The notes under the pieces are model-generated. The model worked only from the letters and a program-made list of their open reading frames with translations, was not told the DNA's origin and made no database searches. Positions 23,159 to 35,808 of a stretch of 64,000 nt of DNA are shown one piece after another. Made by a program: the position numbers and the translations under genes. This DNA is from Bubalus kerabau (taxonomy: Eukaryota; Chordata; Mammalia; Artiodactyla; Bovidae), in assembly GCF_029407905.1 (NCBI RefSeq), contig NC_073639.1, positions 41,929,501 through 41,993,500 on the forward strand. The letters run 5' to 3'. Positions within the stretch are counted from its first letter, which is position 1, and every line of letters begins with the position of its first letter.

Positions 23159-23389
23159 TTTTGTACAGTTAGCATTGTGTGTGAGTGTGCTCACTCAGTT
23201 GGGTCCGACTCTATGAGACCTCATGAATGGTAGTACACCAGGCTACTCTGTCCATGGAATCCACTCCAGTATTCTTGCCTGACATTTTCCATGGACAGAG
23301 CAGACTGGTGGGCTACCGTCCATGGGTTCACAGTGTCGGACACAATGGAGCAATCGAGCTCACACATGCACAATGTTAATTGTACAAAA
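23159..23389. repeat. SINE-containing palindrome (about 100-bp arms)
   Basis: The left arm 23159-23258 is the reverse complement of the right arm 23288-23389, roughly three quarters identical by eye, around a 29-bp spacer. The right arm is the 3' half of a plus-strand Bov-tA SINE plus its genomic flank. The left arm is an inverted copy of both, including flank TTTTGTACAGTTAGCATTGTG against CACAATGTTAATTGTACAAAA. Confidence 0.85.
23259..23358 (+). mobile_element. Bov-tA SINE 3' half
   Basis: A sense SINE from CCACTCCAGTATTCTTGCC to GTCGGACACAATGGAGCAA. Only the 3' half is present. Its 5' continuation is replaced by the inverted copy of its own 3' end and flank. Confidence 0.85.
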
Positions 23390-24011
23390 TATAATAGTGT
23401 CTTTGAATTTTTAAGTTTCAACACAGTATATATGAAACACAGCAATGTATGTGAGCAACATATCATGAGGTTACAATAATTTTCTTGGTAAAAATTCATT
23501 CTCTGAAATAGATGGTTTCACTATCCTCAGGTGACCTGCCTACAGTTCCATAGTCCAATGTACCTGGTGAATACCTCTGAAACTAGGAAGATTTGTTGAA
23601 AGTAATCCTGGACCTGTGCACTCACTCATTAAAGTTCCAAAAGATATCTTCATGTAGGTTAGATTTTCTTGATAAGATTTCTTCTTTTATCTTGGTCAAC
23701 TGAAATAATGGAAATGGAAAACAAAAGTAAACTCAGTTTTACCAGTTACTAAATATGACTGGTGTTAGCTGAAGCATGTGATTTTCTTGTTTAGAAAATA
23801 TTAGAACATTAGCTCTGATAATAATATTACTAAACATTTTATTCATTGTGATATCTATAGGTGTTAGAACTCTGGTTCACAATGGTAATCAGATATTTCT
23901 AACTGAATAATGTGTTTATCAGATATTTCTTGAAGGTCTTAATGAAATAAAATGGGAAAGCAGCCCCAGAATATTTGGTAAATATTTACATGAGCTGAAT
24001 GAGATTCCAGT
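23390..24011. other. AT-rich DNA
   Basis: No recognisable gene or repeat between the SINE palindrome and the next SINE. Confidence 0.5.
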
Positions 24012-24023
24012 ATACCTATCTCA

Positions 24024-24253
24024 GGGGCTTCCCTGGTGGCTCAGTGGTAAAGACTGCCTGAAATGCAGGAGACTGCCTGCACGTGGGAGACACACATTCA
24101 ATCCCTAGGATGGGAAGATTCCCTGGAGAAGGAAATGGCAGCCCACTCCAGTATTCTTCCATGGAGAATCCCATGGGAAGAGGAGCCTGGCAGCTGCTGT
24201 CCATGGGATCACAAGAATCGGATATGACTTAGCAACTAAACTACCACCACCAC
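24024..24253 (+). mobile_element. Full-length Bov-tA SINE with 12-bp target-site duplication
   Basis: The cleanest full SINE here. It begins GGGGCTTCCCTGGTGGCTCAG (A-box region), has a B-box-like CATTCAATCCC, and ends with an ACCACCACCAC tail. Perfect direct repeats ATACCTATCTCA flank it at 24012-24023 and 24254-24265. A short internal duplication (GGAGACTGCCTGC / GGGAGACAC) lies between the A and B boxes. Confidence 0.96.
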
Positions 24254-24265
24254 ATACCTATCTCA

Positions 24266-24841
24266 TATTCTACAGTTTGAAAGAGAAATAATAGTAAAGA
24301 TGTTTCTCTGTTCAACTGGAAACAGTGATATAATTATTGTCTTAGACTGATCAAACAATGCTATTTTCTTACTTGGGAGGTATTACACTCATTTTCAGTC
24401 AACTATATTACATACCTTTGTTTAAAAATGGATTTTTATGTACTTATGTCTGCTAGATAAATCTGCTATTTTCTCATTTATGCATTTGTATGCTTATTTA
24501 TAGATAATAAGAGACAATTGAAAATTGAATGAAGATTAAAAATTAAGTAATAATGGAATTAGAAGAAAGAAACGTTCTTCTTCACCATCCTCACTGATTC
24601 ACTTACTCTTGCTTGGAAAAGATCTAACAGTTTGTTAATTTAAAAATGGAAAAACAGAATCAAAGACTATAATGCTAAGACTACTATTTTTAGAACTTGG
24701 TAAAATGGCTTAGGTAGTTTTCTACTCTGTACTTCACCGTAGTAGTGCGGGCAGATGTCTTCTTGAATCCAGCACAATCGCCCTTCCATTCCCCTTTATT
24801 CTTACTTGGTGAATTCCATTTTTGGCATGTTGATGATGACA
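24266..24841. other. AT-rich DNA
   Basis: No gene or repeat family recognised. Confidence 0.5.
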
Positions 24842-25148
24842 TTGATGGAGTTAGAGGTTAGCATACTAAGTGAAGTAAGTCAGAGAAAGACAAACACCAT
24901 ATGATATCACTTATACGTGGAATCTACAAAACAACACAAAACTAACAGAAAACAGACCTGTAGATACAGAGAATGAGTCAGAGTTGCCAACAGGGAGGAA
25001 GGAGGGGATGAAATAAGTGAATAAGGTTAAAAAGCACAACCTTGAGTCTAAATAAATAAGCCATGAGGATTTAATATGCAGCATAAGAAATACGGTTGCT
25101 GATATAGAAATAACTTTATATGAGGAAGGATGGTTACTTGATTTGTCA

Positions 25149-26188
25149 CTCATTTCAGTTCAGTTCAGTCGCTCAGTCTTATCCAACTCTTTGCGACCCC
25201 ATAAATGGCAGCACGCCAGGCCTCCCTGTCCATCACCAACTCCCGGAGTTCACCCAGACTCACATCCATCAAGTCGGTAATGCCATCCAGCCATCTCATC
25301 CTCTGTCGTAGTGCCCCCAATCCCTCCCAGCATCAGAGTCTTTTCCAATGAGTCAACTCTTCAATTGAGGCAGCCAAAGTGTTGGAGTTTCAGCTTTATT
25401 ATTTTTTTTAATTTTATTTTATTTTTAAACTTTACATAATTGTATTAGTTTTGCCAAATATCAAAATGAATCCGCCACAGGTATACATGTGTTCCCCATC
25501 CTGAAAATTTCAGCTTTAGCATCATTCCTTCCAAAGAATACCCAGGGCTGATCTCCTTCAGAATGGACTGGTTGGATCTCCTTGCAGTCCAAGGGACTCT
25601 CAAGAGTCTTCTCCAACACCACAGTTCAAAAGCATCAATTCTTCGGCGCTCAGCTTTCTTCACAGTCCAACTCTCACATCCATACATGACCACAGGAAAA
25701 ACCATAGCCTTGACTAGACGGACCTTTGTTGGCCAAGTAACGTCTCTGCTTTTTAATATGCTATCTAGGTTGGTCATAACTTTCCTTCCGCTGCAGTCAC
25801 CATCTGTAGTGATTTTGGAGCCCCCCAAAATAAAGTCTGACACTGTTTCCACTGTTTCCCCATCTATTTCCCATGAAGTGATGGGACCAGATGACATGAT
25901 CTTCGTTTTCTGAATGTTGAGTTTTAAGCCAACTTTTTACTCTCCTCTTTGACTTTCATGAAGAGGCTTTTTACTTCCTCTTCACTTTCTGCCATAAGGG
26001 TGGTGTCATCTGCATATCTGAGGTTATTGATATTTCTCCCAGCAATCTTGATTCCAGCTTGTGCTTCTTCCAGCCCAGCGTTTCTCAAGATGTACTCTAC
26101 ATATAAGTCAAATAAACAGGGTGACAATATACAGCTTTGACGTACTCCTTTTCCTATTTGGAACCAGTCTGTTGTTCCAAGTCCAGTC
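25149..26188 (-). mobile_element. BovB LINE 3' fragment with 10-bp target-site duplication
   Basis: An antisense BovB from (AGTTC)n at 25155 up to an RT segment with the YADD-encoding block near 26004-26016. Direct repeats TGATTTGTCA at 25139-25148 and 26189-26198 are perfect and come from the host L1. It contains a younger L1 insertion at 25399-25507. A stretch after TTCCTTCC near 25790 is deleted relative to other copies. Confidence 0.93.
25399..25507 (-). mobile_element. L1 3' end (109 bp) nested in BovB, 11-bp target-site duplication
   Basis: Antisense ruminant-type L1 3' tip: a T-rich tail complement at 25399-25440, then TTGCCAAATATCAAAATGAA and TACATGTGTTCCCCATCCTG. Perfect direct repeats TTTCAGCTTTA at 25388-25398 and 25508-25518 flank it, and removing one restores the BovB sequence. 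It matches the longer L1 copy at 33893-34222. Confidence 0.92.
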
Positions 26189-26440
26189 TGATTTGTCATG
26201 GTGATCATTTAAAACTGCCCACAAATATCAAATCACTATATGATACACCTGAAACAATATAATGTCATAAAATGGCAAGTATTGCTGAATATATGGAGAA
26301 GTCAGAACTCTTGAGCATCATTTATGGGAATGTAAAGTGGTGTAGCTTCTGTAGAAATAAGTGCTGGGGTTCATTCAAAAATTACATATAGAATTACCAC
26401 ATGATCCACTAACTCTACCTCTAAATATATACCTCTAAAT

Positions 26441-29340
26441 GTAATAAACATATTACTTCAGTGTTTTTCTTTTAATCTTTTCCTTTTTACTTAACCTTTC
26501 TTTCTTATTTTTTACATTTTAATCTTTCATGAATGTAATTGTTTCACTTTAGTCCATCTTTTTCTGTCTGTTGCAATTTTGTTTAATTAGTAGCTATACT
26601 GAATACATGAAAATTTATAACAATTGAAGTGTATTTGTACTACAGTTGGCTTTCTTTCAGTGATTTGAAAATTATTTACCCTAGTTTAATATCCTAATTT
26701 TTGGTTTGATTTTAAAATATAGTTGAATTTTCATTCTCTTACTTTCTGTGAAATGGATAAAAGTATAGGTTGAAATGTTTTACATCTAGATGGTGTAATT
26801 AGAGTAAAGGAGCTAAACTAGCATGATTAAAGTATTTGTATGTTATGAAGAAAAAGTAGTAGTCAATAATATTAGTTTACAGTGGTAAAGAAATGTAGGT
26901 ATGGAATTTAAGTTGAAAACTATGAACAAATGTAAAAGGCAGAAAGCAAAAATTTCAGATGAGCAGGAAAAAAATACACATTTTAATCTTATGGAAATCT
27001 GAAAAGAAAAATATTACTCAATTAAATGCTGCATATAGGAAGCATGAAATATTGAATACCCAATTGAATACAATGATTAAAATAAGTAGCACTGAAATGA
27101 CCATTCCATTCACATGGTTGAAATGTATGCTTAAAAGATAAAGCCACTTAGATTTTACATAACAAATTATCACACTGCAGTGTTTGTGATTATAACATGT
27201 AAAAGGGGAACAGAGAACTGATTGTAAAGTATAGAAATGCAAACATAAAACCCAACAAGTATAAGCTAAAACATAGTTGACATAACAAACTTACCACTGT
27301 AATACTGCAAGAAAAAAAAAAAATATATATATGAACAAGCATAGCATATCACTTCATTTATTGCTAAAGAAAAGAAGGGCAAGATAATACAATGAGTAGC
27401 ACAATGAGAGGAAGATCAAGTGAAAAAAAAAAAAAATAGAACCTGCCTCCAGTGCATCTGGGGGAGACAACTCAGCTTAACCTGAGACCCCCCTGAGTGA
27501 AGATGCATTTTTTCTTTTGTCATTAAAGCAATGTGTTTTTACAAATATAAATCAAATGCACACTTTGGCTAATTTTTTTTTTTTTAATGAATTTCAATTC
27601 TTATAAATAGTTGCATTTGGGGAATGTTTAGTCATTCAATATTTTATATTTTGATTTCTACTTTGAATATTATTTTTAAAATCACAACAGTGATTAATTT
27701 GTGGTGGTGAAAACATCATTAGTATAATTAGAAAATTATGCATTTGAATCCTTTATGTAATGCAAAATAATAAATTTGCTCATTTCAATTTGGCCTCACA
27801 TTCTAGATTGCCTCATTTAAAAAGGACATACTCAAAAATGTGTATTATCTATAAATCAAAGCTTTGTCTAAAATTATAGTAAAATTTACTGTAATGTGAA
27901 GATTGTATGCAGTTTACTTAGTAGTCGTTTTGGTACATATTAGGGTTCCAAAAAATATTTAACTCCAAAGTAATAAGGACTTTAATTTAAGGAGAATGTA
28001 TTGTAGAGGAGAGTGTATTCACTGCTAACACTCACCGATAGTACAGTAATAGCAATGAAATGGGCAACTTCCTATGATGGCAGGAATATAGCTTTCAGCA
28101 AACCATGTGCTCCAATAATGAGACAAGGTGTTCATTCCACAGATAATAAAGACACTGTAGATTGTGGTTATGAATAACCAGAAGAGTATTTCTTATGCAT
28201 TAGGCAATAAATTGAGCTGAAATCCCACAATGAACTTTACAACTATGCACGCACTGAGGGATAATCCTTCAAATAGCACAGCTTTAAAACACAGAAATAA
28301 TCACAGTTTTAAGGAAAATCACATGAAATCTTCTCTTATTTTCGATACACTGTGTAAAAAAACTGCTTTTCACCAATTTAAACAACAGGCTTACTGAAAA
28401 TTGTATATTTTACTCAAATGTCCTAAGAATTGAAGATTTATCCTAAAGAAAGAAGAGAGTTAAAAATAGTACCTCTAAGAATATTTAAATTACAGTAGAG
28501 AAAATTGAGGAGTATAGCCAAGGATTCCATATGGAGTAACTTAAATATAAAATATCATTACTTAATAATCTGGTAAAGCATGTTGTTTTTATTTCTTTCT
28601 CATTTTTGTGGCAAAATACACAATATCAATACTATGTTTGAATAAAAGAGTATTATTGAGAACTTCAAAATGAAAAAAAAATTAAAAATATTAGATAATA
28701 GGTCCAAATTTTAGGCCAATAGAATAACCCATACATACTTAGTAGTTATGGGAAAATTAGAAAGTGTTTAATATTTCAGACTAATTAAGCATGTTTAGTA
28801 ATAAAGGCCTAGTTTAATGAGATATCTCATGTACTATTATTATGAACATCTTGGTGGGAGAGAGATCTGAATTAGTATGTCTTTGGCCTTATTTTAGATC
28901 TATATTTATCAACATTTATATTATTTTAGCAATGCATGACAGCTAGTTGCTAAGGTAATACTATAAGTGAAGTACATTTAATGAACTTATGGTGACTCAT
29001 TTTCCTCATATTTAATGATGCATAGTCTTGCCAAGATCACAATAATTTCTTTCCTAGAAATGACCTATTATTTTTTGCTAAAGCATCATTATTAATTAAT
29101 ACATGTAACTTTTGTGCACATTAGTCCTTATATTCGGTTTTATAATTAAATTCCTTTGTAAGCCAAACCACGTGTTACAGATTTTATCTTTATGCACATT
29201 AATTCTAAGTTTTCATTTATCTATTATAAATGCAGAAATAAGCAAGATTATTTTCACAATTGCATAAGTTTATTTTTCTGTTTTGTTTTTTTTTTTCCTT
29301 CACATATATTTCTTGGAAAAGTCTTGCAAATATAGCCAGT
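26441..29340. other. AT-rich unique DNA
   Basis: About 2.9 kb, with poly-A runs near 27312 and 27423 and a short TA run. Two overlapping frames of 60-74 codons near 26959-27242 have no recognisable domain. Nothing supports a gene or RNA here. Confidence 0.5.
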
Positions 29341-29351
29341 TATAAGGAAAG

Positions 29352-29544
29352 TGGAAATGAAAGTTGCTCAATCCTGTCTGACTCTTAGTGACACCATGGA
29401 CTATACAGTTCAGGGAATTCTCCAGGTTGCAATACTAGAGTGGGTAGCCTTCCCTTCTCCAGGGGATCTTCCTGACCAAGGAATTGAACCAGGGCCCCCT
29501 GCATTGCAGGTGGATTCTTTACAAACTGAGCTATGGGGGAGCCC
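29352..29544 (-). mobile_element. Bov-tA SINE with target-site duplication
   Basis: An antisense SINE. The flanks TATAAGGAAAG (29341-29351) and TATAAGAAAAG (29545-29555) match at 10 of 11. The 96- and 74-codon frames across it are read-through. Confidence 0.93.
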
Positions 29545-29578
29545 TATAAGAAAAGCAAATACAGTCAACTTTTTTATT

Positions 29579-29610
29579 TCCTTCTCTCTCTCTCTCTCTT
29601 TCTCTCTTTT
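29579..29610. repeat. (CT)n microsatellite
   Basis: A TC/CT run with two T interruptions. Confidence 0.9.
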
Positions 29611-30689
29611 AAGAACAATTTGTGGAACACCCACAAAATGATAAAGCCTTCCTTTCTGCTATAATGTTCTGTATCTTTGGTCAGAATTTTTTTAAGAAGA
29701 ATCTCCAGCTCTTATGTTTGCTTTGAGTTACTAGACAATATTGTAATTAAAAAAAAAAAAAGTATGGACTATTGTGTCTACCCCTGAATAAGTATGAATG
29801 AAATCATGAGGAGGAGAGCAAAGTTCAACTAACAGGGAGATTATAGTTTGTATACTACTTTGCAATCCTTTTGAGTTCACACTGTATATTTTTCACCATC
29901 ATAAAAAACAAAAATTAAAAACAACTCTTAAAGAGAAGGCATAATCCAGCAGGAAATCTTGGTGAAACACATTTAGTAGCACAGCAAAAATACACAACTG
30001 AATAGCCCAAGACAAATCTTTTATTGCATGAAGGCAAATTGGAAAAGCATTTTCTCAGTACACTTAAGAAACAAGATTCAAATTTATGGGTTAGTTCACA
30101 CTTGGGAGAGAAGAGAATATAATAATTAGAAAAAGGAAAGTTTTCCACAGACATATATCTTGATTTCATTTGGCAATATTTCTCATTGGTTAAATTAAAT
30201 AATCATTTGCTATTTTGTATCAACCAATTAAACATTTAATCTAACAGATTCATAACACATAAGAATCTCAAAACATAAGGACAATATGAATAGTAAAATT
30301 GATGAAATTTTGACTCTGATTAGAAATTTGCTGATTGTTTAAAAAAAAAAATCATCAGAACTTCAAAGCCCTTGGTGTGTTTGTCATTAATTTCAGGATG
30401 CTGGATGCCTGGTTTTATTACAATTAGGACCTGTGGGGAAATTAACAAGACTGAGCCAGTCAGGCTCTTTCAGCCCACACTCTTACTCCCTCTCACCCCA
30501 TGTCCTCTAAACAATGGTTTGCACAGTTATGTAATAGCTGAGATCAGTTATAGAAGTGTGCATGCACTGTCACCAGGCACTCACATGGTTATGGGCTATT
30601 TTATGCAGTAAGCATTTATGGGCTTCACCTGAAAATCTCTGGCTGCTACTATATTGGGGCTACATTGGGGCAGCATCACAGTTATGAAG
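29611..30689. other. AT-rich DNA; less AT-rich patch at 30400-30670
   Basis: No exon recognised. The 84-codon minus frame (29915-30169) and 79-codon plus frame (30372-30611) have no recognisable domain. The patch before the BovB start at 30690 could be an old repeat that I cannot name. Confidence 0.45.
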
Positions 30690-32553
30690 TGAAAGGCAAA
30701 GGAGAAAAGGAAAGATTAACACATCTGAATGCAGAGTTCCAGAGAATAACAAAGAGAGATTAAAAAAATAAAAAGGGCTTTTAAAATGCAAAATGTGAAG
30801 AAATAGAGGAAAGCAATAGAATGGGAAAGACTAGAGATCTCTTCAAGAAAATTAGAGATACCAAGGGAACATTTCACACAAGATAGGCATAATAAAGGAC
30901 AGAAATGGTACGGACCTAACAGATGCAGACAATATTAAGAAGGGGTGGTAAAAATACACAGAAGAACTATATGAAAAAGATCTTAATGACCTGGATAACC
31001 ATGATGGTGTGATCATTCACCTAGAGCCAGACATCCTAGAGTGTGAAGTCAAATGGGCCTGAGGAAATATCACTATGAACAAAGCTAGTGGAGGTGATGG
31101 AATTCTAGTTGCATTATTTCAAATCCTAAACAAACAAACAAAATGATGCTGTGCAAGTGCTGCACTCAATGTGCAAGCAATTTTGAAAAACTCAGTGGTC
31201 ACCACAGGACTGGAAAAGGTCAGTTTGCATTCCAATACCAAAGAAGGGCAGTGCCAAAGAATGTTCAGACTACCACACAATTGCACCCATTTCACATTCT
31301 AACAAAGTAAAGCTCAAAATCCTTCAAGCTGGGCTTCAACAGTATGTGAACTGAGAATTTCCAGACATTCAAGCTGGATTTAGAAGGGGCAGAGGAGCCA
31401 GAGATCAAATTGCCAACATCCGTTTAACCATCAAATAAGCAAGAGAGTTCCAGAAAAGCATCAACTTCCACTTTACTGACTATGCCAAAGCCTTTGACTG
31501 TGTGGATCACAACAAACTGTGGATACTTCTTCAAGAGGTGGAAATACCAGACCACCTTAAATGCCTCCTGAGAAATCTGTATGTAGATCAAAAAGCGACA
31601 GTTAGAACTGGACATGGAATAATGGACTCGTTCCAAACTGGGAAAGGAGTATGTCAAGGCTGTATATTGTCAACCTGCTTATTTAACTTCTATGCAGAGT
31701 ACATCATATGAAATGCCAGGCTGGATGACACAGAAGCTGGAATCAAGATTGCTAGGAGAAATATCAGTAACCTCAGATACACAGATGACACCACCCTTAT
31801 GGCAGAAAACAAAGAGAAACGAAAGAGCTTCTTGATGAAAGTGAAAGAGGAGAGTGAAAAAAGTGGCTTAAAACTCAACATTGAAAAAAGTAACAGGACA
31901 TCCAGTCCCATCACTTCATGGCAAATAGATGGGGAAACCATGAAAATAGTGACAGACTTTATTTTGGGGGGGCTCCAAAATCACTGCAGATGGTGACTGT
32001 AGCCATGAAATAAAGAGATGCTTGCTCCTTGAAAGAAAAACTATGACCAACCTAGACAGCATATTAAAAAGCAGAGACATTACTTTGGCGACAAAGATGC
32101 ATCTAGTTAAAGCTATTGCTTTTGAGGTAGTCATGTGTGAATGTGAGAGTTGGACCATAAAGAAAGCTGAACACAAAAGAATAGATGTTTTTGAACTGTA
32201 GTGTTGGAGAAGACTCTTGAGAATCCCTTGGACAGCAAGAAAATCAAATCAGTCAATCCTAACAGAAATCAACCCTGAATATTCATTGGAAGGACTGACA
32301 CTGAAGCTGACATTCCAATACTTTGGCCACCTGATTAGAACTGAGTCCTTAGAAATATTCTGATGCAGGAAATGATTGAAAGCAGGAGAAGGGGATGACA
32401 GAGAATGAGAGGGTTGGATGACATCATCGACTTGATGGACATGAGTTTGAGCAAGCTCCAGGAGTTGGTTATGGTCAGAGAAGCCTGGCGTGCTGCAATC
32501 CATGGAGTCGCAAAGAGTAGGACACGACTGAGCAACTAAACTGAACTGAAATA
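30690..32553 (+). mobile_element. BovB LINE, 1.9 kb, 5'-truncated
   Basis: A sense BovB from the linker (AAAGGCAAAGGAGAAAAGG) to the 3' end (ACTGAGCAACTAAACTGAAC). The RT box reads TAC ACA GAT GAC at 31778-31789, that is YTDD rather than YADD. Many frameshifts are present. Family A retroviral DNA begins right after it, so this insertion or a deletion cut the 5' side of that provirus. Confidence 0.94.
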
Positions 32554-33360
32554 TCTAGTATTAATGTTTGTTTGCTAGCCTAATTAAGATAAATTTTGAG
32601 TCATCAATATTGTGTAATACATTTATTGTGTCTAGGTTTAATATAAGCTAAATTTGTCAACAAGGAAAGTAACTCAAATGAAGAAACTTTTGAAAAAGAA
32701 AAATATAAATGAGACAAGAACTTTTTGATAAACTTTATTCAGAATAATTATACTTCATGAATGTCTGTCTAAAATTTTTACTCCAGATTTAGGTAACTTG
32801 AATTTCTAGGGTTGTGCTAAACTAAGTGATGAAAATTTATTGAATAGCTAGGTCATTTTCAAATAAAATACGATTTTGAAACATTAATTATTGAACACTA
32901 ACTTCCTCTTACAGAGAAACAAAAGAGATTTTGGACTATTAATGAATATGTTTTGTGCCATCCTGAGATGTTTTCTGTAAGAGAGTATATGCTTTTAGAA
33001 ATTATCACTGGTATATATGTTCACAAACTTACAGAATGCTAATATAAAGGGGAGTTCATGGTTGCTTAAGGAAAGTAGAATGTATATTTCTAGTAAAAAA
33101 GTATGAGAAATGAAATTATATTTTATTAAGAAAAAAGGAAGTAGATCTGATTTACAGGTGGATTTTTCTAAATGAACAAAGTGATTAAAAAAAAAAAAAG
33201 AGGTCTATGTAAAATGGACCCCAAGAAAAGAGTTTTGTGCATAATAAAAGTTTTCTTGAGATGTTGAACTGCACTTGAATATAGGTTTTAAATTTCTTTG
33301 CCTCTAAAGTGATCTGTTCTATGTTTACCTCTGAAATATATATATATTTTAACTTTTTTG

Positions 33361-33640
33361 GAAGGAATTATGCTAAAGCTGAAACTCCAGTACTTTGGTC
33401 ACCTCATGTGAAGAATTGACTCATTGGAAAAGACTCTGATGCTGGGAGGGATTGGAGGCAGGAGCAGAAGGGGATGACAGAGGATGAGATGGCTGTATGG
33501 CATCACTAACTCGATGGACGTGAGTTTGAGTAAACTCCAGGAGTTGGTGATGGACAGGGAGACCTGGAGTGCTGCAATTCATGGGGTTGCAAAGAGTCGA
33601 AGATGACTGAGAGACTGAACTAAACTGAAGTGAATAACTA
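33361..33640 (+). mobile_element. BovB LINE 3' fragment (280 bp)
   Basis: Sense BovB 3'UTR from GGAATTATGCTAAAGCTGAA to GACTGAACTAAACTGAAG, inserted in the second family A copy. Confidence 0.93.
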
Positions 33641-33892
33641 TTGTTTCACAATGAACTCTATGATCCTATCTGACTGTTATAAACCCGTTTGATAATTTTG
33701 GCAAAACTTCCTAAAATTAAATTCTACTGAAGTTCTTTTGACCTCTGACTCTGGGGTGATTCAGAGGACCCCTGAGACATTCCAAAGAGACATATTAAAC
33801 TACATGTGTTCATTTGACATATTAAATTACCTGGTAAATATTGTTGGAGAAGTGATAATTTTCTTCTTCTTTTTTTTTTTACTTTTTAAAAA

Positions 33893-34222
33893 TATTTATT
33901 TTTTAATTATTTTTTAAATTTATTTATTTTTTTAACTTTACAATATTGTATTGGTTTTGCCATACATCAGCATGAACCTGTCACGGGTGTACACGTGTTC
34001 CCAATCCTGAACTCCCCTCCCTATTCCCTCCCCATACCATCCCTCTGGGTCATCCCAGTGCACCAGCCCCAAGCTTCCTGTAACCTGCATCGAACCTGGA
34101 CTGGCGATTCACTTCTTATATGATATTATACATGTTTCAATGCCATTGTCCCAAATCATCCGCCCCCCTCCCACAGAGTCCAAAAGACTGTTCTATACAT
34201 CTGTGTCTCTTTTGCTATAAAA
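33893..34222 (-). mobile_element. Ruminant-type L1 3' end
   Basis: An antisense L1 3'UTR beginning with a T/A-rich tail complement, then TGTATTGGTTTTGCCATACA, a CACGTGTTCCCAATCCTG block and ATGTTTCAATGCCATTGTCC. It is better preserved than the older L1 at 24.8 kb. It lies within the second family A copy. No clear target-site duplication was found. Confidence 0.88.
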
Positions 34223-35166
34223 TTTTAGTTTATACTTTACGGTTGATGTTACTAATATAGATATCCTAAAAATTATGTGGAATTCATGAAGATCACATAT
34301 GTCCTGATAAAATGTTGTCCATTATAATTCAAGTTATCATATTAAAGTGTTATATGTCACAGCAATGAACAGGTTGCTTTGTCAATTGGAATATAATCTG
34401 ATTTAAAAATGCCTTCTATGGTTTCACTTTGATGCCTTTGACCAGATTAGAATGTTGTTTTCTCTCTTTGTTAAGAAAACAAAGTTTCTTAGAATGCAGC
34501 TTTTGACAACAGATTGTGAATTTCTTTGCCTTAAAGTGATTTATATCTGTTTTTAAAATCTCTTGCTACTTTGGTGAATAATATTATTTCATAGTAATCT
34601 ATGAAGATTATGGTACATGTAGATAAAACTCATTCTGCTTCTATAAAATTAACCCCTCACTGTCAGAGTATTGCTATACTGATGTCCTTAAAATATGGCA
34701 AGAGTCTATTCCTAAATTGGGGAATTTAAAACGGGTAAACAATAGTTGTCAATTAAACAGTCAGAGCTATGGGAAATCCAAGATGGCCGCTTTTTTGAGC
34801 TGCTTTTCCCAGCTCCTTGACAAACCTCATTTTTATCTGATGGGATAAAGACTTCCATGGCTGTAGAGTTAATGCTCTCACAATGAAAAATATTTATGTT
34901 TCACTGAACATTAAATCCTAGTTTTGTTACTCATTTCTGAGATAGTTCCTTGCTGTTATGCTATATTGTTAAAAATTTAATTGAGCTGTTAAAAGGACAC
35001 TCTAACTTTTTTTCTAAAGCTTATATCAGTAGTCAATATTTGAATAAAAATCAGATGCTCCATGATGTACAACCAGGAGATTAACACTTGGCTATAATCA
35101 TTTAATTAAGTCAGATAACCTGAGACATATTGGGCTATACCTAATGAGAGTTATTAAATTCTTGTT

Positions 35167-35808
35167 TGTGACCTTACTAATAGATGGGGAAACAGTGGAA
35201 ACAGTGTCAGACTTTATTTTGGGGAGCTCCAAAATCACTGCAGATGGTGACTGCAGCCATGAAATTAAAAGACGCTTACTCCTTGGAAGGAAAGTTATGT
35301 CCAACCTAGATAGCATATTAAAAAGCAGAGATATTACTTTGCCAAGAAAGATCCATCTAGTCAAGGCTATGGTTTTTCCTGTGGTCATGTATGGATGTGA
35401 GAGTTGGACTGTGAAGAAGGCTGAGCGCCGAAGAATTGATGCTTTTGAACTGTGGTGTTGGAGAAGACTCTTGAGAGTCCCTTGGACTGCAAGGAGATCC
35501 AACCAGTCCATTCTGAAAGTGATCAGTGCTGGGATTTCTTTGGAAGGAATGATGCTAAAGCTGAAACTCCAGTACTTTGGCCACCTCATGTGAAGAGTTG
35601 ACTCATTGGAAAAGACTGAACCTAGGAGGGACTGGGAGCAGGAGGAGAAGGGGACGACAGAGAATGAGATGGCTGGATGGCATTACTTGATGGACGTGAG
35701 TCTGAGTGAACTCTGGGAGTTGGTGATGGACAGGGAGGCCTGGCGTGCTGCGATTCATGGGGTCACAAAGAGTCTGACACAACTGAGTGACTGCAATGAA
35801 CTGAACTA
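35167..35808 (+). mobile_element. BovB LINE 3' fragment with 149-codon frame
   Basis: A sense BovB from GATGGGGAAACAGTGGAAAC to ACTGCAATGAACTGAAC. The frame 35144-35593 is the conserved C-terminal part of the BovB ORF, including SDFILGSSKITADGDCSHE. It carries few mutations and is one of the younger copies. Confidence 0.94.

Larger units (their letters stand above)
24842..26440 (+). mobile_element. Old L1 3' end, split by a BovB insertion
   Basis: 24842-25138 holds the L1 segment with GCATACTAAGTGAAGTAAG and ATATCACTTATACGTGG. It resumes at 26199 with GGTGATCATTTAAAACTG and ACACCTGAAACAATATAATG, the end of an old L1 3'UTR. From about 26275 a further L1 ORF2-like piece follows (GGAATGTAAAGTGGTG). 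The intervening 25149-26188 is BovB. All copies are heavily diverged. Confidence 0.75.

Noticed and set aside
25445..25897. 150-codon minus-strand frame crossing an insertion
   Set aside because: It reads from BovB into the inserted L1 tip. The fusion is a by-product of the insertion and ends in non-coding L1 sequence.
35098..35589. 163-codon minus-strand frame
   Set aside because: It is the complement of the BovB ORF C-terminal region on the plus strand.
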